Origin: a bacterium
GTDB lineage: Bacteria > Vulcanimicrobiota > Xenobia > Xenobiales > JADMJV01
Direction: 5' to 3'
Assembly (NCBI GenBank): GCA_018780265.1
Contig: JADMJV010000067.1
Coordinates: 1 to 64,000, forward strand
Length of the DNA stretch: 64,000 nucleotides
Each line of letters begins with the position of its first letter. Position 1 is the first letter of the stretch. The notes under the pieces were generated by a model, which made no database searches, was not told where the DNA came from, and saw only the letters and a list, made by a program, of their open reading frames with translations. Positions 57,385 through 64,000 of this stretch are shown here, piece by piece. The position numbers and the translations under genes were made by a program.

Positions 57385-60300
57385 TCAGTCGCGCGGGGGC
57401 AGTTGGATTTTTTGCATTCGCACCGGCCGGGTTGGTTTCGGCGAGTGGGCGGGTCGTTGGGCCAGCAACTCCAGGGCCACTTCAACGGCCCGATCTAACT
57501 GGGTATCGCGGTGATGAAAATAGTCTTGGGGGGCGATGTCCACATCGATGTCCGGCTCGGTGCCGCGGTTCTCCAGACGCCAACCCACATCATCAAAGAA
57601 GAAAGAAAACTCCGGTTGAGTGGTGGTGGTGCCGTCGGCCAACTGGTGACTGGGCGAGATGCCGATGACGCCCCCCCAGGTGCGCCGGCCGATGAGCGGT
57701 CCCAAGTTGAGCTGCTTGAAAGCATGACTGAAAATGTCGCCATCTGAGCCGGCATGTTCGTTGGTAATGGCCAGCAAGGGGCCTCGCGGCGATTCGTACG
57801 GGTAGGGGATGGGGCTGCCCCAGCGCGGGATGGTGTAGCCCAGTCGGCGTCGCAGCAATTTTTGTAGCAGCAGTCCCGAGACGTTGCCACCCCCGTTAAA
57901 ACGTACGTCGATCATCAGGGCTTCGCGATCACATTCGGCCAGATAAGCCCGATGAAATTCGGCGTAGCCCTCCCCGCCCATGTCCGGCACATGGATGTAT
58001 CCCACCCGACCTTCGGTGGCCTGATGCACGCAGGCCCGTTTGTGATTGACCCAGGCTCGGTAGCGCGCCTTTCGCTCGCTGGCTAGCGTCTTGACCGAGA
58101 CTTTGCGCGGTTCGCCCTCAGGGCGCTGCACCGTCAGTTCGACTTCCTGGCTGCCGTGATTCACCAGCAAAGCCCCTGGCGGCACGGTCTGGCTTAGCAG
58201 TTGACCGTTGATGGCCAACAGTCGCTCGCCAACCTTCACGTCGATCCCCGCCTGGCGCAAAGGTGAACTGGCGTCGTGGTTCCAGGGGTCCCCCTCCACA
58301 ATGGACTGGCACAGGTAGCCCTGGCCATCCCACTCCCAGTCGGCCCCCAAAAATCCCTGGCTGTAGCGAGGGGTGGAACGGTAGGAGCCAAAACTGACAT
58401 AAGCGTGTGAAGTGCCCAGTTCGCCGAATAATTCCCAGAGCAGGTCGCCGAATTCGTAGCGGGTAGTGGCCCGGTCTACCAGCGGAAGGTAGCGCTGGTA
58501 GACTTCTTCCCATTCGATTCCGCCCATGTCGGTGTCCCAAAAGTAGTCTCGTTGCAGGCGCCAGGCCTCGCGAAACATCTGACGGAATTCTCGGGTGGGG
58601 TGAATGGAGATGCGCACTCGCTTGAGATCAAGGTGGCCGCTGAGACGGTTGTTGCCCGAATGACTTCCCGCGTATTCCTCAGCCGGCAGCACTCGCAAAC
58701 TGGCATCGTTGCGATAGACCACGGTGCGATAATCGGCGGCCAGACTGTAATGTTGAATCCATTTGTTGATCAGCCTTACCTGCTTTTGAGTCTTGAATTC
58801 GTAGATCTCCAAGGTGTAGTGCTGGCTATACTTGGAGTCACCCTGCAGAAATAGCACCTTGTTGCGGGCCCCGCGCACTTCGGTATAGAGCCCCATGTCG
58901 AGGGGAAAAGCGATCACCCGCTGGTTGATGCCATCCAGGTCGATGTCGGTGGGCTGGATCTGGTGACTCAATTCTTCTTCGGCCTTTTTCTTGGCCTGAA
59001 CGGCTTCGCTCTCGAGTGGCTTGGCCTGTGGGATGAACGGGTTGGGCACATCCTTGCGCAAGGCGATGGCAAAGAGTCGGCGTGAGCGCGGGAAGCTCAG
59101 GCCAAATTCGGCGTCGTCATGGCTTGCTTCCAGATCGCGGCGACCCACAAAATACAGGTATTTCCCGTCGGGATCAAAGCTGGGACTGTAGTCCTGGAGC
59201 ACACCCCGGGTGGCAAAAAAGGTCTCCCGATCCTCGATGCGGCACACCTTGATGGAAGTGGTCTGGGAGCTATCGGCCAGGTCGTAGGCCAACCAGCGAC
59301 CGTCCGAGGAAAAACTCAGCCCGGTGCTGGCTCCGAAGGGACTGGAGTCGAGGCGGTGCAGTTGCTCCTGGGCGTCGAGAAGTAGGACCTCGTGACGATG
59401 ATTGAGCATGGCGATGCTGTTGTCGACCGGTGAGCAGGCCCAGCGGATCACGGTGCCAAAATCGTGATGCAAGGTGCGGGCCGGCCCTCCTTCCAGCGGG
59501 AACATTACCATATAAGGGTCGGGCTGCTCGTCGGTGGCAAAGGCCAGCAGATGTTTTTGGTCGGATAGCCAGCCCAGCAATCGGTAACGCACCTTTTCGG
59601 GCTGGCCGTGTTGCACCACCGGGCCTTCCCAGTTGGCAAAGCTAAAGGCTTTGCCGCGGGCCACCAGGGCCAGGCGTGAACCGTCGGGAGAGAGGTCGAA
59701 GCTTTGGATACCCACTTCCGAAACGTTGCAGAAGCGTCGCTTGGCCTGGGAGCGGCTGCTGCCCAGATGAATCTCCAGCCGGCGCGGGTCTCGCTGGCCG
59801 GGGTCTAGCCGATAGAGGTCGCCGGCACAGGCATAGACCAGGCTCTGACCGTCACTCTTGAGTTGGCGCGCGTAAAATTGGTGGTGATCGGTGTGGCGGC
59901 GCAGGTCCTGCCCTTCCAGGTCACACGAGTAGACGTTGCTGATGCCCTGGTGGTCGGACAAAAAGAAGATCCGGTCGCCCACCCAACAGGGGCTGGAGAC
60001 GTTGCCGTCGGGCGTGGCCAGTCGACGAAACTGGCCTGGCTCGTCAAATCGGTTGGCCTGACTGGGGCGATTGTCAATCCAGAACTCGCCAGCGGTGCCT
60101 CCCCGGTAACGCTTCCAGTGAGACGGATCCTTGGTGTTGCGACCCAGCAAGACCTGGCCCTGCGGACCCAGTTGCAAGGCGCTGGCCGGCCCCCAGGGAA
60201 TGGGTCGCGGCTGGCCGCCCTCGGGGGAGATTCGAAAAAGCCAACTGTCCGAACGGAACGGCCGGCCGCCGCTGCTGGCGTAGACTATCTCGCCTTCGGG

Positions 60301-60582
60301 GGTCCAGCCCACGGGGTTGGCCGAAGTGTGGTGATAGGTGAGTCGGCGGGCCTCTCCGCCTTCCACAGGCAAGACGTATAGCTCGCGGCTACCTTCTTCG
60401 CTGGACGAGCAGGCCAGTTGGCTGCCGTCAGGGGAGAAGATGGCGCCCAGATACTCGCCTTCCCCCGCTGTAATGCGAGAAGCGGAACCGCCCTCTCTGG
60501 AAACCAGCCAGAGGTCGTCTTCGCAAGTGAAAACCAGGGTTTCTCGGTGAATGGAGGGAGTGCTGTAGTAGCCGTCGTGCAT
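57385..60582 (-). CDS. Tricorn-type serine protease
   Basis: ~1065 aa, the usual size for tricorn. It degrades peptides made by other cytosolic proteases. N-terminal beta-propeller repeats run to about residue 590, including TFSPDGSQLACSS-like and DLSPDGSRLALVARG units. Residues ~655-730 are the first catalytic subdomain with LGTSHAYV supplying His. A PDZ-like domain spans ~735-820. The S41 core follows: MIDVRFNGGGNVSG and TNEHAGSDGD with candidate nucleophile Ser946. A C-terminal FNGGG-containing oxyanion region and an acidic tail complete it. ATG 60582 gives MHDGYYSTPSIH; an in-frame GTG lies six codons up. Downstream, five bases away, is the pseudouridine synthase. Confidence 0.93.
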   Translation of the reverse strand: MHDGYYSTPSIHRETLVFTCEDDLWLVSREGGSASRITAGEGEYLGAIFSPDGSQLACSSSEEGSRELYVLPVEGGEARRLTYHHTSANPVGWTPEGEIVYASSGGRPFRSDSWLFRISPEGGQPRPIPWGPASALQLGPQGQVLLGRNTKDPSHWKRYRGGTAGEFWIDNRPSQANRFDEPGQFRRLATPDGNVSSPCWVGDRIFFLSDHQGISNVYSCDLEGQDLRRHTDHHQFYARQLKSDGQSLVYACAGDLYRLDPGQRDPRRLEIHLGSSRSQAKRRFCNVSEVGIQSFDLSPDGSRLALVARGKAFSFANWEGPVVQHGQPEKVRYRLLGWLSDQKHLLAFATDEQPDPYMVMFPLEGGPARTLHHDFGTVIRWACSPVDNSIAMLNHRHEVLLLDAQEQLHRLDSSPFGASTGLSFSSDGRWLAYDLADSSQTTSIKVCRIEDRETFFATRGVLQDYSPSFDPDGKYLYFVGRRDLEASHDDAEFGLSFPRSRRLFAIALRKDVPNPFIPQAKPLESEAVQAKKKAEEELSHQIQPTDIDLDGINQRVIAFPLDMGLYTEVRGARNKVLFLQGDSKYSQHYTLEIYEFKTQKQVRLINKWIQHYSLAADYRTVVYRNDASLRVLPAEEYAGSHSGNNRLSGHLDLKRVRISIHPTREFRQMFREAWRLQRDYFWDTDMGGIEWEEVYQRYLPLVDRATTRYEFGDLLWELFGELGTSHAYVSFGSYRSTPRYSQGFLGADWEWDGQGYLCQSIVEGDPWNHDASSPLRQAGIDVKVGERLLAINGQLLSQTVPPGALLVNHGSQEVELTVQRPEGEPRKVSVKTLASERKARYRAWVNHKRACVHQATEGRVGYIHVPDMGGEGYAEFHRAYLAECDREALMIDVRFNGGGNVSGLLLQKLLRRRLGYTIPRWGSPIPYPYESPRGPLLAITNEHAGSDGDIFSHAFKQLNLGPLIGRRTWGGVIGISPSHQLADGTTTTQPEFSFFFDDVGWRLENRGTEPDIDVDIAPQDYFHHRDTQLDRAVEVALELLAQRPAHSPKPTRPVRMQKIQLPPRD

Positions 60583-60691
60583 CGACGCTGGTTCAGGCAC
60601 AATTCAGCCAAATCCTGGGAGCCAGTTCAAGGACTGGTGCCACCTTCGCAGAATAGACTAGGGCGCGGTATACGCCGGGAGGATGAAGTTC

Positions 60692-63600
60692 ATGGCTGGT
60701 TCGGTCAACAGTAACTATTTTGCAAATGTCAATGCACGTTTTCAAACCGATTTGGCGAAAGGCGACGGCACGACAGCCCAAAACCTGAAAAACCACAGTG
60801 GGGTCACCCACACGGCCAAGAAAACGACCGTGAAAAAGGGCGGCAATATCGAGGAGGGTTCTAACCTCAGCGAAGCCGCCCGTCAGCAACTCAAGTCCGA
60901 GCAGGCCCAGCACGCCGATCACATGGCCGAACATGGTCACGAGATGGCCCAGCAGGTGGGCATCGAGCCTCACGGTGACACCCCCGAACAAAATGAACTG
61001 CGCAGCAAACGTGGCTATGAGCGCGAGCAAGAAGAATTGGCCGACGGCCCAGTCGCCGACGGCAAAGTAAAGTTGACCAGCCCCGAAGGTAAAGTCCAAA
61101 TCATGACCGTGGAAGATCATTCCCACCTCAAGACGATGGACGATCCGGATGTCACCGACCGGCGGGTCCTGGACGACATCCCCGACGCCAATCTCAATGC
61201 CGCCAACGCAACTCTTGATACTCAGATGGCCAACGGCGTCAGCAAGGTGGCCGTTCTCAAGACCGACCCCAAGATCGATGCCGTGGCCGAAACCATGCAC
61301 GTCGATCCTCTGCCCAACCTGGTCGAGCCGATGGGCATTGTGGAGCCGGGCAACGATAAGACCACCAAACCGATGCCCCTGGAATTCCCTCCCGAAATGG
61401 AGCAGATCGCCGCCGAGAAGGCGGCTCGCGAACTGGCTTCGGGTGACTTTCAACAGGAGGCGATTCTGGCCGGTCCTGGTATGGGCATGCCGAAGATGGG
61501 GAGCGGACCGTCATCAACGCCTTCCCGGCCCACTCCGGAACAGAGTAAGGCCAACAGTGCGGCGGCCAATTTGCTGGCCAAGGCTCCGGCTGGGAGCTGG
61601 GGCCCTGTAGCTGAGTTGCTCGGGGTCAAGCCCGGTCAGGGGAGCGGCGTCACCCCCTCGGGCACTCCGCAAGAGAAGCAGGCGCAGGTTATGGAGTGGC
61701 GGGTGGGTCACGCCCTCCAGCTCGAGCAGGCCGGCCACGGCGGCTTGGCGTTACAGACCCTGTCGGGTCAGCATGACAGCCTGGTCGGCAAAGACGTGCT
61801 GGCCACCACCGTCAAGAACGACGCAGCCTCTCAGACATTCCGCGACCACTACAAACATGAGGGTGTTCAACTCAAAGACGAGACATTCAGACCCTTTCCA
61901 CAAGACCTGCATGGCCAGCAGGTGGCCTTTTTGGCTCCCGATGAGAACGGTCTGCTCAGAGAGGTCCGTGGCCAGGTCAAGGCCTCGGCGGATGAAGGTT
62001 CGGCTGTCTTTGAGTTGGCCGGTAAGCCAGGTCAGACCTTTAACAATAACTACATTCGCGACCTGGCCGTACTGCCGGACGAAGGAGTGGCGCCCATGCC
62101 GCCCGTTCAGGTCCCGCCTGAGGCGTTAGCGGCCAAACCTCAGAACAACCGCCAGATGCCTCGCGACGAGATGCTCACCAAAGTGGCCGCCTCGGCCACT
62201 CCCGCTGCCGCCAAGGTTCTCTTTGAGGCGGCCGGGGTCAAGCCGGGACAGGGCAGTGGAGAAGACTTCAAACCCGGTCAGGTCAATCAGTGGCGGCTGG
62301 GTCAGGCGGCTCAACTGGCCGAGGCCAATCAAGGCGCCGGAATGACCGAGGTCTTGAGCGGCAAGTGGGACAAACTGGCTGGCCAAAACGTGCAGCAGCA
62401 TCTGGAGCAGCGGGCCGAATTTAGAACCGGTTTTCAGGACCACTATCGCAAGAACGGAGCGAAATCCGTTGACAAAAGCCCCCACGATCTGAGTGGCAAA
62501 ATGGTGGCCTTCTTGCAAGAGAACAAGGATACCGGCAAACTCGAAGAAATGCGCGGTGTGCTGCAGCACCAGGGCCGCCCTGGTTCTGCAATCTTTACCT
62601 TGCAGGGGCACCCCGGCGTTGAATTCAACTCCAACTTCATCGAGAGCGTGGTAACGCTGCCCAATCAGGGCGTGCCGCCCTTCACCACGCCAGAAGCCAA
62701 ATCGACCACTATCGCCGGCCTGCCGGCCACCGAGCTGGGGGCCGGATCCACGGTGGATAGCCTGAGCAAGTTCTCCAGGCCTTTGGAAAGGACTCAAGTA
62801 AACGAGGCCCGCAGCCAGCTGAACGAGCGACAGAAGCAGGATTTGGAACAACTCGAGGGGGACGTTAAGAGCGTTCGCGGGATACTGCGGCAGATCGGCG
62901 AGCGTCCCGGCGACCAACAATTTGCTACCAAATCTCATGAGAAGATTCGCGAGATCCAAACCCGCATCATGGACGTGGCCGGTCGCCATCAGGCCAAAGA
63001 GAGCAATATGCAGGTCATTCTCGATCAAACCAGTGGCGAGGTCTTCACCAGGCTCAACTGGTCCAAGGATAAGGTGACTCCCGACATGGAGGCGCAGGGC
63101 TACAACGGCGTTTCCTACAGCCTGACCTCGTCACCGGGTCGCACCGACATGGAGCTGACTTCTGTGCCTTTGAAGGAAGGAAAGCCAGACGGCGCCTACG
63201 TCAAATATCGGGTGGCCAGCGGTGATCCCAAAAGTTGGCAAGGTGTAGCTGCGGTGGTTGGTGACGTGAACGGTGAGAACGGCTTCCATGCCAGCACAGT
63301 GGCGAACGGTGACCCTACGCTGCGCACCCACATGCAAACCGACCCCAACCGGATGACGGCATCTCAGCGAGCGCTGGCCGGTCAGACCTTGGGCGATGTG
63401 GGCCTGACATGGCCCGGGGGTGGGGCGGCTCCCAATACCCAGGCCAATCAGAACACCCAGGCCCATCAAAATCAGCCCCGAGCCGACTACCAGAATCAGC
63501 CCGGACAGCCGCAACAGCCCGTTCAGCGAGGGTTTCTCGACCGCTTGCGCTACGCTTTCACCGGCGACTCCAGCTACATCGGTGGACCGCCTCCCAACTG

Positions 63601-63838
63601 GCAGGCGCCGCCTCAGCCCAGCTATAACTACATGGGTCAGTATCCCAACTACTCGTATCCTCCCGTCAACTACGGCGGCTACAACGGTTACGCCGGCAGT
63701 TGGGGCGGTGGCTACGGTGGTTACGGTGGCGGCTATGGCGGTGGTGGCATGGACACCATGATGAAGATCATGATGGCTACCAGCATGATCAGCAGCTTCG
63801 CCATGCCCATGATGTACTTCGCCAACTGTATGTGGTAA
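60692..63838 (+). CDS. Giant low-complexity protein with duplicated novel domain
   Basis: ~1048 aa, unrecognised; no signal peptide. Residues ~1-290 are polar, His/Lys/Asp-rich and probably disordered. Two tandem copies of a domain follow: ~290-467 and ~502-661. Both start with GVKPGQGSG, have a helical part ending in RDHYK / QDHYRKNG, then VAFL..EN..L.E.RG and a beta end F.NN(Y/F)I. Residues ~690-790 contain a Gln/Glu-rich helix, ~800-910 a beta-rich domain. The C-terminus is Gln/Pro/Asn-rich, then a YGG/GYG repeat, and ends in a Met-rich hydrophobic 29-residue segment. GGAGG nine bases upstream marks ATG 60692 as start; the in-frame ATG at 60683 abuts it. It may be a surface, filament or secreted effector-type protein. 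Function unknown. Confidence 0.75.
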   Translation: MAGSVNSNYFANVNARFQTDLAKGDGTTAQNLKNHSGVTHTAKKTTVKKGGNIEEGSNLSEAARQQLKSEQAQHADHMAEHGHEMAQQVGIEPHGDTPEQNELRSKRGYEREQEELADGPVADGKVKLTSPEGKVQIMTVEDHSHLKTMDDPDVTDRRVLDDIPDANLNAANATLDTQMANGVSKVAVLKTDPKIDAVAETMHVDPLPNLVEPMGIVEPGNDKTTKPMPLEFPPEMEQIAAEKAARELASGDFQQEAILAGPGMGMPKMGSGPSSTPSRPTPEQSKANSAAANLLAKAPAGSWGPVAELLGVKPGQGSGVTPSGTPQEKQAQVMEWRVGHALQLEQAGHGGLALQTLSGQHDSLVGKDVLATTVKNDAASQTFRDHYKHEGVQLKDETFRPFPQDLHGQQVAFLAPDENGLLREVRGQVKASADEGSAVFELAGKPGQTFNNNYIRDLAVLPDEGVAPMPPVQVPPEALAAKPQNNRQMPRDEMLTKVAASATPAAAKVLFEAAGVKPGQGSGEDFKPGQVNQWRLGQAAQLAEANQGAGMTEVLSGKWDKLAGQNVQQHLEQRAEFRTGFQDHYRKNGAKSVDKSPHDLSGKMVAFLQENKDTGKLEEMRGVLQHQGRPGSAIFTLQGHPGVEFNSNFIESVVTLPNQGVPPFTTPEAKSTTIAGLPATELGAGSTVDSLSKFSRPLERTQVNEARSQLNERQKQDLEQLEGDVKSVRGILRQIGERPGDQQFATKSHEKIREIQTRIMDVAGRHQAKESNMQVILDQTSGEVFTRLNWSKDKVTPDMEAQGYNGVSYSLTSSPGRTDMELTSVPLKEGKPDGAYVKYRVASGDPKSWQGVAAVVGDVNGENGFHASTVANGDPTLRTHMQTDPNRMTASQRALAGQTLGDVGLTWPGGGAAPNTQANQNTQAHQNQPRADYQNQPGQPQQPVQRGFLDRLRYAFTGDSSYIGGPPPNWQAPPQPSYNYMGQYPNYSYPPVNYGGYNGYAGSWGGGYGGYGGGYGGGGMDTMMKIMMATSMISSFAMPMMYFANCMW
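61559..62092 (+). repeat. Internal domain repeat, copy 1
   Basis: Encodes the first copy of the ~165-residue domain with GVKPGQGSG ... FRDHYK ... VAFLAPDENGLLREVRG ... NNNYIRDLAVLP. It aligns along its whole length with 62195-62674 at the protein level. Confidence 0.75.
62195..62674 (+). repeat. Internal domain repeat, copy 2
   Basis: Encodes the second copy with GVKPGQGSG ... FQDHYRKNG ... VAFLQENKDTGKLEEMRG ... NSNFIESVVTLP. Divergence from copy 1 is moderate, so the duplication is old. Confidence 0.75.
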
Positions 63839-63839
63839 T

Positions 63840-64000
63840 TCAGTAGTCGAAAACGTGCTCGGGCTGAATTTGCAGTAACACCTGGTGTAACTCTGCAACG
63901 GGGGCTTTGCATTTTTTCGGTGCTGCCGATGACGGCCATGTACAGGAGGGGAGCATCAGGTGGGCATAGATCTTCGTCCGTCAGTTGCCCGCCGGTGCGG
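63840..64000 (-). pseudogene. Possible gene end at window edge, with frameshift
   Basis: On the minus strand a plausible C-terminus APVAELHQVLLQIQPEHVFDY ends at a TGA at 63842-63840. A different frame, open from the window edge, reads LTDEDLCPPDAPLLYMAVIGSTEK. Removing one A from the A6 run joins them as STEKCKAPVAELH. It could be a sequencing error, a real frameshift or two chance frames. Low confidence. Confidence 0.25.

Noticed and set aside
63837..63870. AATTCAG/CTGAATT inverted repeat after the giant protein as terminator
   Set aside because: 20-base loop, 7-bp AT-rich stem and no T-run; chance is likely.

Overview
The window is a gene-dense, GC-rich stretch of bacterial chromosome with frequent GTG and TTG starts, mostly short intergenic gaps, one tRNA-Leu, and no recognisable insertion sequence, prophage, CRISPR array or rRNA. 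The gene set fits a free-living, Gram-negative-type bacterium of a poorly characterised lineage: MinCDE division-site control, an AmiC-type amidase, type IV pilus / type II secretion parts, a K+-dependent membrane pyrophosphatase, carotenoid desaturases, a tricorn protease, and many low-complexity proteins with no clear relatives. An Armatimonadota, Eremiobacterota or non-photosynthetic cyanobacterial sister lineage is possible. That is an inference from style, not from a marker gene.

Layout. 0.2-2.8 kb: minC-minD-minE on the minus strand, followed in the same operon by a degenerate receiver/Hpt-like protein. 3.0-4.3 kb: a Gln/Pro/Gly/Phe repeat protein with its own promoter and terminator. 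4.4-6.8 kb: proC-ecfT-truA, tightly coupled. 6.9-10.0 kb: two CrtI-type desaturases. 10.1-15.6 kb: TPR/HD-GYP protein, N-acetylmuramoyl-L-alanine amidase and a gingipain/caspase-like protease, probably one operon. 15.7-18.6 kb: a rhomboid-like pseudoprotease and two tandem paralogous disordered proteins. 18.8-22.5 kb: tRNA-Leu(CAG), small membrane proteins and hppA. 22.5-25.8 kb: a large secreted CLCA-like metallopeptidase. 25.8-32.6 kb: an MFS transporter, a GAF-HD protein, GspF/PilC, and a striking GAF-pseudokinase-GspE/PilB fusion.

32.7-41.1 kb: folD, a large multispanning membrane protein, a secreted TIM-barrel glycosidase, a PilZ-like protein, galE, a DUF482/FemAB-like protein and a small ORF. 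41.3-43.5 kb: a decayed zwf next to a ROK glucokinase-like gene and a histidine phosphatase. 43.5-48.1 kb: an M1 aminopeptidase, a homocysteine S-methyltransferase and a transmembrane Ser/Thr kinase with a periplasmic-binding-protein sensor. 48.3-55.9 kb: a co-directional run of a methyltransferase, an ICMT-like enzyme, a PPOX flavoprotein, an ATP-grasp enzyme, gdhA and a receiver/PEP-synthase-N-domain fusion. 55.9-63.8 kb: an RluA-type pseudouridine synthase coupled to a tricorn protease, then a giant low-complexity protein with a duplicated novel domain.

Recurring themes are signal transduction wired into other machines (pseudokinase on a pilus ATPase, periplasmic sensor on a kinase, receivers on a PEP-synthase-like ATP-grasp), surface or secreted proteases, and intrinsically disordered non-secreted proteins sharing similar composition and, in two cases, similar promoter spacing. 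The candidate least explained by known biology is the GAF-pseudokinase-GspE fusion with its GspF and GAF-HD neighbours.
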